The notes under the pieces: model-generated
The model's input: only the letters and a program-made list of their open reading frames with translations
Told to the model about the DNA's origin: nothing
Database searches by the model: none
Part shown: piece by piece, positions 9,702 to 19,355 of the stretch
Layout of the letters: the number at the start of each line of letters is the position of its first letter
How positions within the stretch are numbered: the first letter of the stretch is position 1
DNA from: Bacteroides mediterraneensis
GTDB taxonomy: Bacteria; Bacteroidota; Bacteroidia; Bacteroidales; Bacteroidaceae
Assembly (NCBI RefSeq): GCF_900128455.1
Contig: NZ_LT635783.1
Coordinates: 3,400,546 to 3,464,545, forward strand
DNA length: 64,000 nucleotides
Direction of reading: 5' to 3'
Program-made: the position numbers and the translations under genes

Positions 9702-11159
9702 TTATTTCTTCGGCGTATTCTCCAGTGTGGCAATCAAGAAATCATAGAATTTCTTCACTGACGGCACGTGGCAACGTTCTTCCGGAGTATGCGGGCACTG
9801 CAATGTCGGACCGAATGAAATCATATCCAGCCCCGGAACCACTGCCCCGATGATGCCACATTCCAATCCGGCATGAATCACCTTCACTTCCGGTGCTTCT
9901 CCAAACTGCGCCTTGTAAGACTCCTTCATGGCATGCAGGATTGGAGAATTCACATCCGGTTCCCAGCCAGAATAGCTGCCAGAGCGTTCTACGTGCATTC
10001 CTGCCATAGAGAAGCAGCTTTCAATGGCTGTATTACGGTAATCTTTCATCGATTCACGAGAACTACGTGTCAGCACTTTGATGACCGCTTTTCCCTTGCC
10101 GATTTCCACAATAGCCAGGTTGGAAGAAGTCTCTACCGTATCCGGAATGGTCGGGATAAAACGCTCCACTCCATCCGGACAAGCATAAATGGCATCCACC
10201 AAGTTATCCCGGATTTCATCGGGCACCATCATCTTCGGCAAATCGATACGTTCTGCCGTAAAGCTCAGGTTGTCTTCGATGGTAGCGAACTCATCGCGCC
10301 ATACTTGCTCACATTCACCCACGAATGCCAGCACATCGTCCACCTCCGAAGCCGGTACGGTAATCACAACCTCACAGTCACGCGGAATGGCATTGCGCAT
10401 GTTTCCACCTTCCCATGATACCAAACAAGCCTCATCGTAGGCAATCACCTGATTCATGAAACGTGCCATCAGCTTGTTGGCATTGGCATGTCCCCAGCCA
10501 ATCTGAATACCGGAATGTCCACCTCGCAAACCTTTCAAGGTCACCTTCAGCGCCACGTCTTCCGGATCGGTTTCCACTTCCTTGTATTCCAATGTAGCAG
10601 TCAGGTCTTCCCCACCCGCGCAACCTATATAAAGTTCACCTTCTTCTTCCGAATCCAGGTTCAAAAGGATATCTCCTTCCACAGTGCCCTGCTTCAAGCC
10701 GAAAGCGCCATACATACCCGTTTCCTCATCGGCCGTTATCAAGGCCATCAGCGGACCATGTTTCAACGACTTGTCCTCCATGACTGCCATGATGGCTGCC
10801 ACTCCCATGCCGTTATCCGACCCCAAGGTCGTGCCTTTGGCCTTCACCCATTCTCCGTCCACATAAACCGGAATAGGGTCTTTCTCAAAATCATGCTGCG
10901 AATGTTTGTCTTTCTGAGGAACCATGTCCATGTGAGCTTGCAAGATAACCGCCTTCCGGTCTTCCATGCCCGGAGCAGCCGGCTTGCGATAGATGATGTT
11001 TCCAGCCTCATCCTGAAACGATTCCACACCCACCTGCTTACCGAAATCCAGCAAGAAGGCCTGAATTTTTTCCAAATGTCCCGACGGACGGGGAATTTGA
11101 GTCAACGAATAGAAATGCTTCCACACATTCTGCGGAGCCAAAGAAAGAATTTCGTTCAT
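9702..11159 (-). CDS. pepD: Aminoacyl-histidine dipeptidase (Xaa-His dipeptidase, M20C)
   Basis: PepD is a cytoplasmic di-zinc peptidase that cleaves dipeptides such as carnosine. The metal and catalytic motifs of the M20 family are present: HMDMVPQ (zinc histidine with catalytic Asp), TLGSDNGMGVAA (bridging Asp), DEETGM (general base and zinc Glu), and the later CPHTPEERCHV histidine. Its length of 485 is normal for the family. It starts 30 bases after the flippase-like gene ends and so is probably in the same transcript. A strong terminator follows. Confidence 0.93.
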   Translation of the reverse strand: MNEILSLAPQNVWKHFYSLTQIPRPSGHLEKIQAFLLDFGKQVGVESFQDEAGNIIYRKPAAPGMEDRKAVILQAHMDMVPQKDKHSQHDFEKDPIPVYVDGEWVKAKGTTLGSDNGMGVAAIMAVMEDKSLKHGPLMALITADEETGMYGAFGLKQGTVEGDILLNLDSEEEGELYIGCAGGEDLTATLEYKEVETDPEDVALKVTLKGLRGGHSGIQIGWGHANANKLMARFMNQVIAYDEACLVSWEGGNMRNAIPRDCEVVITVPASEVDDVLAFVGECEQVWRDEFATIEDNLSFTAERIDLPKMMVPDEIRDNLVDAIYACPDGVERFIPTIPDTVETSSNLAIVEIGKGKAVIKVLTRSSRESMKDYRNTAIESCFSMAGMHVERSGSYSGWEPDVNSPILHAMKESYKAQFGEAPEVKVIHAGLECGIIGAVVPGLDMISFGPTLQCPHTPEERCHVPSVKKFYDFLIATLENTPKK

Positions 11160-11189
11160 ATTATTATCTGATTTTATCCGAAAAGCAAA

Positions 11190-12197
11190 TCACTTTCCGG
11201 CTTGTTTCTTGTTTACCAGCGGTAAAGCCACAAGGCCATAAATACCTAGCAAAATTAATAAAAAGGTTTGAATACCGTGCACCAACAGGGCAAATATTCC
11301 TGCATCATCCTTATCTACCCCATACATCATCATCATGGTGATGACCGCAAAATGCCACGGACCCGCCCCATTGGGAGTAGGCACAGCTACGGCAATACTT
11401 CCTACCACGAACATCACCAGCCCCGGCATCCAGCCCAGCGAGGCGGAAAAGTCAAAACAATAGAAGCTGACATAGAACTGCAAGAAATAGCAGCCCCATA
11501 TACCTATAGTATATAAGGTAAAGAGCCAAGGCTGTTTCACATGACGGAGAGAGAGGCATCCGGCCCACACATCGTTCAAGATGCTCCGTACTTTCGTGAA
11601 AATAGCTAGTTTGCGTATCAGGAAGAAAACCAACACTCCTGCCGCCAACAAGCAAGTCAAGGTAATATAAAAGTTGGTGGAAGTAAAAAGCCCCGTAAAG
11701 AACCCCATGTTCGTACCGGTTTTCTCAAAAAAAGCCGCAAAAATACGCGACTGGAGCAATAAGGTCACCACCGTGATAAGCACCACACAAATACTGTCGA
11801 TGAGCCGTTCAGTGACTACCGTACCCAATGACTTGGAAAAAGAAACCCCGTCGTATTTTGCCAGGACACCACAACGGGACACCTCCCCCACACGAGGCAC
11901 CACCAGATTGGCGGCATAAGATACAAACACCGCATACACACTGTTCGAAAGTTTAGGGTATTCCCCCAACGGAGCCAGTGTCAGGTTCCAGCGCCACCCG
12001 CGAAACAGATGTCCAAACACGCCGAACACCAGCGAAAAGGCCATCCAGCCGTAATTCATTCCCCCATCGAGTACACTCCACACTCGCCGAAAATCGAAAT
12101 CATGGTAAGTCCACCACAGAATGGCAGCTCCCAGCACCAGTGGAAGCGCGATTTGGCAGGCTCTATTTATTATTTTTTTTAAACCTGTTCGTTCCAA
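11190..12197 (-). CDS. Flippase-like / lysylphosphatidylglycerol synthase TM-domain membrane protein
   Basis: The 335-residue protein has about eight hydrophobic segments and the family motifs HLFRGWRW, NLVVPRVGEVSRCGVLAKYDGVSFSKSLGTV and TERLIDS, which define the UPF0104 / LPG_synthase_TM family. It has the membrane half only; the soluble aminoacyl-transfer domain of MprF is missing. The substrate is therefore unknown. A near C-terminal GPWHFAVITMMMMYG segment is also typical. It is divergent from rsmA, with the two promoters 7 bases apart. Confidence 0.85.
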   Translation of the reverse strand: MERTGLKKIINRACQIALPLVLGAAILWWTYHDFDFRRVWSVLDGGMNYGWMAFSLVFGVFGHLFRGWRWNLTLAPLGEYPKLSNSVYAVFVSYAANLVVPRVGEVSRCGVLAKYDGVSFSKSLGTVVTERLIDSICVVLITVVTLLLQSRIFAAFFEKTGTNMGFFTGLFTSTNFYITLTCLLAAGVLVFFLIRKLAIFTKVRSILNDVWAGCLSLRHVKQPWLFTLYTIGIWGCYFLQFYVSFYCFDFSASLGWMPGLVMFVVGSIAVAVPTPNGAGPWHFAVITMMMMYGVDKDDAGIFALLVHGIQTFLLILLGIYGLVALPLVNKKQAGK

Positions 12198-12225
12198 AAT
12201 CAGTCGGTATATAAAGATTTATGTT

Positions 12226-12233
12226 TAACTTTG
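12226..12233 (+). promoter_or_regulatory. -7 promoter element for rsmA
   Basis: TAACTTTG matches TAnnTTTG, 39 bases before the rsmA start codon. No clear -33 TTTG is present. Confidence 0.5.
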
Positions 12234-12240
12234 CAAGATA

Positions 12241-12248
12241 CAAAGATA
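12241..12248 (-). promoter_or_regulatory. -7 promoter element for the flippase-like gene and pepD
   Basis: On the minus strand TATCTTTG matches TAnnTTTG, 43 bases before the flippase-like start codon. It is only 7 bases from the -7 element of divergent rsmA, so the two polymerases probably compete. Confidence 0.5.
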
Positions 12249-12272
12249 ATACGAACATTTAAAACCTGAGGC

Positions 12273-13076
12273 ATGAAATTAGTAAAACCTAAAAAGTTTT
12301 TAGGACAACACTTTCTGAAAGACCTGCAAGTGGCACAAGACATCGCCGACACGGTGGATGCTTGTCCGGCACTTCCCGTCCTCGAAGTGGGCCCCGGAAT
12401 GGGAGTTCTCACCCAATACCTGCTGAAAAAAGAGCGTCCGCTCAAAGTCGTGGAACTCGACTTTGAATCGGTGGCTTATCTGCGCGAGAATTTCCCGCAG
12501 CTGGGCGACCATATCATCGAGCAGGACTTCCTGAAGATGGACCTCCGGCAGCTTTTCGACGGCCAGCCTTTCGTTTTGACGGGAAACTACCCCTACAACA
12601 TATCCAGCCAGATATTCTTCAAGATGCTCGAGTATAAGGACCTGATTCCCTGCTGTACGGGTATGATTCAGAAAGAAGTGGCCGAGCGTATTGCAGCTTC
12701 TCCGGGCAACAAGACCTACGGCATTCTGAGCGTACTGATACAAGCCTGGTATAGTGTAGAATACCTGTTTACCGTCCATGAACATGTGTTCAATCCTCCC
12801 CCCAAAGTGAAGAGCGCCGTCATCCGCATGACACGCAACGAAACACAGCACCTAGGCTGCAACGAGCAGCTCTTCAAACAGATAGTCAAAACTACGTTCA
12901 ACCAGCGGCGCAAGACACTCCGCAATTCCATTTCGCCTATTCTGGACAAAGGAAATCCGCTCAGTGCCGACCCTATCTTCAACAAGCGCCCGGAACAGTT
13001 GTCCGTACAAGACTTCATCGACCTGACCAACCAGGTGGAGCAAGCCCTGCGTACTTCTTCCACCCATGCGGAATAA
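12273..13076 (+). CDS. rsmA: 16S rRNA dimethyladenosine transferase
   Basis: RsmA (KsgA) dimethylates A1518 and A1519 of 16S rRNA late in small-subunit assembly. The SAM-binding motif EVGPGMGVLT (about residues 42-51), the N-terminal KKFLGQHFL and the catalytic NYPYNISS motif (about residues 110-117) are all present, as is NPPPKVKSAVIRM in the C-terminal half. Its length of 267 is normal. mgtE follows after 54 bases. Confidence 0.96.
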   Translation: MKLVKPKKFLGQHFLKDLQVAQDIADTVDACPALPVLEVGPGMGVLTQYLLKKERPLKVVELDFESVAYLRENFPQLGDHIIEQDFLKMDLRQLFDGQPFVLTGNYPYNISSQIFFKMLEYKDLIPCCTGMIQKEVAERIAASPGNKTYGILSVLIQAWYSVEYLFTVHEHVFNPPPKVKSAVIRMTRNETQHLGCNEQLFKQIVKTTFNQRRKTLRNSISPILDKGNPLSADPIFNKRPEQLSVQDFIDLTNQVEQALRTSSTHAE

Positions 13077-13130
13077 TCCTGCACACGAGACTACAGACTA
13101 CAATAAAAGAACTCATCTGAAACTTACAAG

Positions 13131-14471
13131 ATGAACAGTGAAGATATTAGAACCGTCACCGAACTGATTGAGAAGAAAGACTCCGACCAGTTAAAGGAAA
13201 CCCTCAAAGACTTGCACCCGGCGGACATTGCCGAATTGTGCAACGAACTGGACGCAGAAGACGCCCGCTTCATCTATCTGCTGCTGGACAACGAAACGGC
13301 AGCCGACGTGTTGATTGAAATGGACGAGGACGCCCGAAAGAAGTTCCTCGAAATCCTCCCTCCGGAAACCATTGCCAAACGCTTCGTGGATTATATGGAT
13401 TCGGACGATGCCGTCGACATCATCCGTGAAATGGACGAGGACAAGCAGGAAGAAGTGCTTTCGCACATCGAAGACATCGAGCAGGCAGGCGACATTGTCG
13501 ACTTGCTGAAATACGATGAAGACACCGCCGGAGGTTTGATGGGTACGGAAATGGTGATTGTGAACGAAAACTGGAGTATGCCCGAATGCCTGCGCGAGAT
13601 GCGTCTGCAAGCCGAAGACATGGACGAAATCTATTATGTATATGTGGTGGACGACGACGAACGTCTGCGGGGAGTATTCCCGTTGAAAAAAATGATTACC
13701 AGCCCGTCGGTATCCAAGGTGAAACACGTGATGAAAAAAGATCCGATATCCGTCCACGTAGACACCCCTATTGAAGAAGTGGTGCAAACCATTGAGAAAT
13801 ACGACCTTGTGGCCGTCCCTGTGGTCGACAGTATCGGCCGCTTGGTAGGACGAATCACCGTCGACGACGTGATGGATGAGGTACGTGAACAGGCCGAACG
13901 AGATTACCAGTTGGCATCCGGTCTGTCGCAGGACGTAGAAACCGACGACAACGTGTTCCGCCAAACCACCGCCCGTCTGCCGTGGCTGCTAATCGGTATG
14001 CTCGGAGGTATCGGTAACTCCATGATCCTGGGAAATTTCGACACCACTTTTGCCGCCCATCCGGAAATGGCTCTCTACATTCCCCTGATTGGAGGAACGG
14101 GCGGAAACGTAGGGACCCAATCGTCTGCCTTGGTGGTACAGGGACTGGCCAACAGTTCGCTGAATGCCGAAAACACGTTCAAGCAGGTATTGAAAGAATC
14201 GGTAGTAGCTCTTATCAACGCCACCATCATCTCCATGCTGGTTTATATCTACAATTTTATCCGCTTCGGAGCCAGTGCCACCGTGAGTTACTCCGTGTCT
14301 ATCAGTCTGTTTGCCGTCGTCATGTTTGCCTCTATCTTCGGTACCCTGGTACCCATGACTTTAGAAAAGCTGAAAATCGATCCGGCTATCGCCACCGGAC
14401 CGTTCATATCCATTACCAACGACATCATCGGCATGCTGATGTACATGGGAATCACCGTATTACTGGCCTAA
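13131..14471 (+). CDS. mgtE: Magnesium transporter MgtE
   Basis: MgtE is a homodimeric magnesium channel gated by cytoplasmic magnesium. The order is an acidic superhelical N domain (residues 1-130, rich in D/E pairs that hold gating Mg), two CBS domains (about 135-255, with EDTAGGLMGTEM at the start), the connecting helix, and five membrane segments with the pore motif PLIGGTGGNVGTQSS (about residue 320). Its length of 446 is typical. The palindrome array at 14486 follows directly, and no separate terminator is seen. Confidence 0.95.
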   Translation: MNSEDIRTVTELIEKKDSDQLKETLKDLHPADIAELCNELDAEDARFIYLLLDNETAADVLIEMDEDARKKFLEILPPETIAKRFVDYMDSDDAVDIIREMDEDKQEEVLSHIEDIEQAGDIVDLLKYDEDTAGGLMGTEMVIVNENWSMPECLREMRLQAEDMDEIYYVYVVDDDERLRGVFPLKKMITSPSVSKVKHVMKKDPISVHVDTPIEEVVQTIEKYDLVAVPVVDSIGRLVGRITVDDVMDEVREQAERDYQLASGLSQDVETDDNVFRQTTARLPWLLIGMLGGIGNSMILGNFDTTFAAHPEMALYIPLIGGTGGNVGTQSSALVVQGLANSSLNAENTFKQVLKESVVALINATIISMLVYIYNFIRFGASATVSYSVSISLFAVVMFASIFGTLVPMTLEKLKIDPAIATGPFISITNDIIGMLMYMGITVLLA

Positions 14472-14485
14472 AGATTTGTTAAAAA

Positions 14486-14590
14486 AAACGCAAGTGCGTT
14501 TGGAGAAAAACGTAAGTACATTTTCTTCCAAACGCACTTGCGTTTTAATCAAAACGTCTAAGCGTTTTTACTCAAACGCAAAGGCGTTTT
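14486..14590. repeat. Array A: five tandem palindromes of about 22-base period
   Basis: Five short inverted repeats start at 14486, 14507, 14530, 14551 and 14574. Unit 1 is AAACGCAAGTGCGTTT; unit 2 AAAACGTAAGTACATTTT; unit 3 AAACGCACTTGCGTTTT; unit 4 AAAACGTCTAAGCGTTTT; unit 5 AAACGCAAAGGCGTTT. Each can form a 6-8 bp hairpin, and linkers of 4-7 bases keep the period at 21-23. The same kind of array with the same last unit lies at 38066. The array begins 15 bases after the mgtE stop. The rest of the gap to 14777 is AT-rich with no clear gene. Confidence 0.9.
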
Positions 14591-14776
14591 TTTCAATTCC
14601 TCAAAAACCGACAGAAAATCTTCCTATTTCTTCATATCTCTTCAAAAAATCAGCTACATTTTGTAGTTTTTGTCTGAAAAAGTATGAAAATCAGATTTTA
14701 TTTCTTTAATTTGTGAGAGTCTTTCTAAAAACAGACATACAAACAAAAGAATTATACTCTTTAAAATCTATATACG

Positions 14777-16582
14777 ATGGAAGTAAATGAAACCAACCGC
14801 CCATTAACCGAGGCACCAATGGAAAATCCCGTTGAAGCTCTGGTTCCTACTGTGGAAGAAACCGAAAAGGAAACATACACCCCGAAACAGACATTGGAAG
14901 AAGTGGTGCAACGCCTTAAGGAAATCAACGAAAAAAATGACCTGACCGATAAACAGGAAATTGACGTACTCAAACAAACATTCTACAAGCTACAAAAGGC
15001 CAAAGTAGAAGCGGCACGGAAAGCTTTCATCGATGAAGGAGGAAAGGCAGAAGAATTTACCCCGGAAACAGAACCTGCGGAAGAGGAATTCAAAACAGTC
15101 ATGAACGCCATCAAGGAAAAAAGAAATGCCTTGGCAGCTGCCCAAGAAAAGGAGAAAGAAGAGAACCTGACCAAAAAGCTAGGCATTCTGGAAAGAATGA
15201 AATTCCTGACCGAATCACAGGAAGATACCAATAAAATTTACGACGATTTCAAGAAACTCCAGCAGGAATGGAACGAAATCGGACAGATACCTGCGGCCAA
15301 AGTCAATGAAATCTGGAAAACGTATCAGCTTTACACCGAGAAATTCTACGACATGGTGAAGCTGAACAACGAATTCCGCGAATATGACTTCAAGAAAAAC
15401 CTGGAACAAAAGACCCGTCTCTGTGAAGCGGCAGAAAAACTGGCCGATGAACCCGATGTCATTTCGGCCTTCCACCAACTGCAGAAGCTCCACCAGGAAT
15501 TCCGGGCCATCGGGCCGGTAGCCAAAGATTTGCGCGAAGCCGTCTGGACACGCTTCAAAGCCGCTTCTACAGTAATCAACAAACGCCATCAGCAGCATTT
15601 TGAGGAATTGAAGGAAAAGGAACAGAACAACCTGGACCAGAAAACCGTGATTTGCGAGATTGTGGAAAGTATGGAATACGACACCTTTACCACTTTCGCC
15701 GACTGGGAAGACAAGACCAAGGAAATTCTGGCCTTGCAAGCCAAATGGAAAACCATCGGCTATGCACCGCAGAAAATGAACGTCAAGATTTTTGAACGCT
15801 TCCGTGCGGCATGCGACGAATTCTTCCGCCGGAAAGCGGCATTCTTCAAATCGGTCAAAGAAACCATGGCCGCCAACCTGGAAAAGAAAAAGGCGCTCTG
15901 CGAAAAAGCGGAAGCGTTGAAAGACAGTACCAACTGGAAAGAAACGGCTGAAATCCTGACCAAGCTCCAGAAAGAATGGAAGACCGTCGGTCCGGTGGCC
16001 AAAAAACATTCGGATGCCGTGTGGAAACGTTTCATCGGTGCGTGCGACTATTTCTTCGAGCAGAAAAGCAAGGCTACTTCTTCACAACGCACGGAAGAAG
16101 TAGAGAATCAGGCTAAAAAAGAAGATGTCATCAAACGGATGGCTGCCTTGGAAGCTTCCGGAGCAGCCGATGAAGCCACAGCCGAACAGGTACGTGCCTT
16201 GATGAAAGAATGGAACTCCATCGGTTTCGTTCCTTTCAAAGAAAAAGACCGCCTGTATAAGGAATTCCACGGACTGGTGGACAAACTGTTCGACCGTCTG
16301 CACTTGTCGGCCACAGAGAAACGTCTGAACAACGTACGTACCAGCGGCAATAAAGAAAGTAACCTTTATCGCGACCGCGAACGCTTGGTCCGTACGTATG
16401 AAAGCTTGAAGAACGACATCCAGACCTACGAAAACAATCTCGGTTTCCTGAACTCGTCTTCCAAGAAAGGAAACACACTGGTGGCAGACATCACTCGCAA
16501 AATCGAACGCCTGAAAAAGGATATGGATTTGGTGCTGAGCAAAATCAAGGCCATCGATGAAAACTTGAAAGAAAAAGAATAA
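14777..16582 (+). CDS. DUF349 domain-containing protein
   Basis: This 601-residue, lysine- and glutamate-rich helical protein repeats a pattern such as KLQQEWNEIGQIPAAKVNEIWKTY, LHQEFRAIGPVAKDLREAVW, LQAKWKTIGYAPQK, LQKEWKTVGPVAKKHSDAVW and LMKEWNSIGFVPFKEKDRLY. That makes at least five DUF349 modules of about 75 residues, each with a conserved Trp/Phe and IG. No signal peptide is present, so it should be cytoplasmic. The C-terminal 70 residues look like a coiled coil. DUF349 proteins have no agreed function in Bacteroidota. A terminator follows 25 bases after the stop. Confidence 0.88.
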   Translation: MEVNETNRPLTEAPMENPVEALVPTVEETEKETYTPKQTLEEVVQRLKEINEKNDLTDKQEIDVLKQTFYKLQKAKVEAARKAFIDEGGKAEEFTPETEPAEEEFKTVMNAIKEKRNALAAAQEKEKEENLTKKLGILERMKFLTESQEDTNKIYDDFKKLQQEWNEIGQIPAAKVNEIWKTYQLYTEKFYDMVKLNNEFREYDFKKNLEQKTRLCEAAEKLADEPDVISAFHQLQKLHQEFRAIGPVAKDLREAVWTRFKAASTVINKRHQQHFEELKEKEQNNLDQKTVICEIVESMEYDTFTTFADWEDKTKEILALQAKWKTIGYAPQKMNVKIFERFRAACDEFFRRKAAFFKSVKETMAANLEKKKALCEKAEALKDSTNWKETAEILTKLQKEWKTVGPVAKKHSDAVWKRFIGACDYFFEQKSKATSSQRTEEVENQAKKEDVIKRMAALEASGAADEATAEQVRALMKEWNSIGFVPFKEKDRLYKEFHGLVDKLFDRLHLSATEKRLNNVRTSGNKESNLYRDRERLVRTYESLKNDIQTYENNLGFLNSSSKKGNTLVADITRKIERLKKDMDLVLSKIKAIDENLKEKE

Positions 16583-16606
16583 AAAAACAGAAGATAATTT
16601 TCAGCC

Positions 16607-16644
16607 AAGCCCTCTTCTCTTCTACTGGGAATGAGGGCTTTTTT
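16607..16644 (+). terminator. Terminator after the DUF349 gene
   Basis: AAGCCCTC (16607-16614) pairs with GAGGGCTT (16633-16640), followed by a T run. The rest of 16645-16972 holds no gene that I can support; it must contain the promoter of the nuclease operon, but I see no good TAnnTTTG match. Confidence 0.85.
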
Positions 16645-16972
16645 ATGCCAGCTCCAGCCGTATCCCCCTGGCTATCGACTTCCGTTTCCCTCTCCCGCAT
16701 CCACAGGCTAAAAGCTAACTTTCTGTAAAAATATTCAGGAAATTTTCACTGTTCAAAGAAAAAGCATAAATTAAACCCAAAATTTAAAAACGACACTAAA
16801 ACAGACTACGGCACAGGCATTCTCTTCCATACGAGAACTGTCTCTACTGGCAAAAGCTAAACAAACAGATAGTGCATTTTGCTCCACTAAGCCCGGAAAG
16901 GACTTTTAAAGGAACAATATGTAGACACACTCAATCTTGTTTCCACAAGACTTAACACCTAATTTCAAAAAT

Positions 16973-19348
16973 ATGAAAAAAATCAACTTGTTCAAGTTAT
17001 GGCATGGACTGTTGTGCATGCTCATGACGGTTTCGTTTATCGCATGCGTAGACGACAATGAAGACACAGAGGCACCTTATCTGGAAGTCAATCCCGCTAC
17101 CCTCACGTTTGAAAACGGGGGTACGCAGACCTTGGAAATCTCGACCAACCGCACCTGGAAAGCCAGCGTGGAAGATGGCAGCTGGATGTCACTCTCCCAA
17201 ACGGAAGGAGAAGGCTCTGCCAGCATCCAGGTGAGCGTACCGGAAGGAACCGTGGGAGAAGCTAAAATCAACATTGTCATGAGCAACCGCTCCGGAATTC
17301 TGAAAAGCGCCACAGTAGCTGTGAAAGCGGGTTCCGTGGCCGAATCCAAACTGATTTATCATGAAACGGCAGGCAATGCGGATGCATCCCAAAAACCTTA
17401 CGTTTCCAATTACCAAGGATGGGACAAATCGGGAGACGGAGCTGCTACCGTAGAATATGCAGGTTCCAACACGTCTGTCCGTTCTTCCGGTCTGACCAAT
17501 ACGGACGCTTATGAAGGTGCCTCAGGCCCCAATATCATTTTCTTCGGCTCCTCTCCTGCCACCTTCGATATCCGGAAAATTACATTGGCAGAAGGACAAA
17601 CCCATCTGAAACTGACTTTTGGCGCCAGCCGTTCCAAACAAAATGAGGACAAGAGTTATGACAACTCTTTCACCCCTGAAACATTCAAGCTGGCAGTTAG
17701 CTCCAACGGCACGAGCTGGAAAGAAATTTCTTACGAAAAGAATAAAGGAGACGCCGACCGTCCTTACTGGATATTGGCCACGGCCCAGTTCAGCTTAAAG
17801 AAAGCGACTCCAACACTGTACATCCGGTTCACAGCCATGGAAAGTTCCGTATTCCGTCTGGACGACATAACCCTTTCTACAGGAAACGGAGGCCAGGAAG
17901 TGGATTTGGAAGAAGGTAGCAGCACTCCGGAAGAAGGAGGTGGCACAGCCATCAGCCGCATCATCAAACTGCAAAAGGGCGGACAGACACAACTGACTGA
18001 AAACATGGAGTTTGAAGCCCTTGTGTGTGGAGACCCCAAGGTGAATAATGCTTCTGCGGGTACCCTCAACCTCATGACTCCCGATGCCACAACGGCCAAT
18101 GAAGGGATTGTATTATATAACAGTAAACTCCACGCACAGATAAAAGAGACTTTTGCATTGGGAGACAAGGTTAAAGTCTCACTAAAGGCAAATAAAGTGA
18201 AATTGGGAGCCTACAACGGCATTACCCAAGTAACCGACTGGGAAATCAGTGATGTGACCGTTGTCAGCCACAAAAATACAGTGAACCCGATTCTTACCAC
18301 CGCCGACAAACTGGCTGAATATGCTGGAATGCCTGCCATAGTAAAAGACGTAAAGATTGACGCTCCGGGCACATGGGAGGCCAAGACCTATACTTTCGGC
18401 AACGTGACCGTGTTTTTCAACAAAAATGCGACTTCCCTTATCGGCCAGCCTTACAAAGCCGGAAGCGGTTCTATCACAGGTATTGTCACGGTATTTAAAG
18501 AGAAGGCACAGTTAATGCCACGTAACCTGGAAGACTTGAAGGACTTCGCTTCGAGTGAACCTGCTATCACGGAAGTCACTCCACATTCACTCAGTTTTAC
18601 TGAAGCCGGAGGAGAGCAGAGTATCAAGGTCACTCTACAGAATGCGGAAGGAAAAAGCCTGAAGGTGTCTGGCTTGTCAGGTATCCTGTCGGCCCAAATA
18701 AATGGCACGACTGTCACCGTTCATGCAAAGGCTAACAATACAGGAAGCGCTGTCAAACAGACGCTGTCCATCCAAATAGACGGAACTGAAAGCAAGATAG
18801 AAGTCCCTGTAACCGTGGCCGCAAAAGCCGCAGCAGGAACAAAATTGGTCATGAGCGGTTTCGATATCACCAAAGGGAAAGATGGTTCCGTGGAATTACC
18901 TACCGATGGATACAACACGCAAAATACCCAAGATGCTTCCACATGGTATAGCTGGACCTATAATTCCATCCAATTCAAAGGTGCCAAAATCTGTATCGCA
19001 AACGAAAAGAACGGTGGCGGAATACAACTGCAGGGCAATGCATCCGATGCCAAGAAACAAGGATTCATCTTCAATGCGACAAAAATTGAAAAAATCCAGT
19101 CCATTGAAATCACTCTGAGGGTAGCAGCCAGTTCGAACTATGCACCTGCCTACCATCTTTACGCAGGTACAAGCGAACATCCAAATACAAACACCATTGA
19201 ACCTGCGTCCTCAATGAAAGAAGAGAACGGGTTCAAGGTATATACCCATACCTTCAACCTGTCAGGCGGTGAATATGATTACTTCACCATCAAGAATGAT
19301 AAAGCAGGTGCTTTATACATCGACGCAATCATAATTACCAAAAAATAA
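16973..19348 (+). CDS. Surface lipoprotein with BACON domain and DUF5689/OB-like modules
   Basis: The start at 16973 (MKKINLFKLWHGLLCML) gives a lipoprotein signal ending SFIACVDD, with Cys as the lipid anchor; an in-frame ATG 36 bases upstream is less likely. After an acidic tether comes a BACON-type beta domain (LEVNPATLTFENGGTQTLEI to SATVAVK). It is followed by a jelly-roll-like segment, a DUF5689-like OB-fold region (TVNPILTTADKLAEYAGM and nearby), a second Ig/BACON-like module, and a C-terminal beta domain ending YIDAIIITKK. BACON and OB-like domains are ligand-binding rather than catalytic. It is the first gene of a five-gene operon with nucleases and a TonB receptor, so nucleic-acid binding at the cell surface is a reasonable inference. 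Confidence 0.75.
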   Translation: MKKINLFKLWHGLLCMLMTVSFIACVDDNEDTEAPYLEVNPATLTFENGGTQTLEISTNRTWKASVEDGSWMSLSQTEGEGSASIQVSVPEGTVGEAKINIVMSNRSGILKSATVAVKAGSVAESKLIYHETAGNADASQKPYVSNYQGWDKSGDGAATVEYAGSNTSVRSSGLTNTDAYEGASGPNIIFFGSSPATFDIRKITLAEGQTHLKLTFGASRSKQNEDKSYDNSFTPETFKLAVSSNGTSWKEISYEKNKGDADRPYWILATAQFSLKKATPTLYIRFTAMESSVFRLDDITLSTGNGGQEVDLEEGSSTPEEGGGTAISRIIKLQKGGQTQLTENMEFEALVCGDPKVNNASAGTLNLMTPDATTANEGIVLYNSKLHAQIKETFALGDKVKVSLKANKVKLGAYNGITQVTDWEISDVTVVSHKNTVNPILTTADKLAEYAGMPAIVKDVKIDAPGTWEAKTYTFGNVTVFFNKNATSLIGQPYKAGSGSITGIVTVFKEKAQLMPRNLEDLKDFASSEPAITEVTPHSLSFTEAGGEQSIKVTLQNAEGKSLKVSGLSGILSAQINGTTVTVHAKANNTGSAVKQTLSIQIDGTESKIEVPVTVAAKAAAGTKLVMSGFDITKGKDGSVELPTDGYNTQNTQDASTWYSWTYNSIQFKGAKICIANEKNGGGIQLQGNASDAKKQGFIFNATKIEKIQSIEITLRVAASSNYAPAYHLYAGTSEHPNTNTIEPASSMKEENGFKVYTHTFNLSGGEYDYFTIKNDKAGALYIDAIIITKK

Positions 19349-19355
19349 GAACTGA

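Noticed and set aside
14486-14590. Possible CRISPR array
   Set aside because: Units are short palindromes with 4-7-base linkers, no unique spacers of 25-40 bases and no cas genes nearby.
14476-14709. 77-codon open frame after mgtE
   Set aside because: It runs through the palindrome array and its sequence mirrors the repeat units; no RBS or protein pattern.
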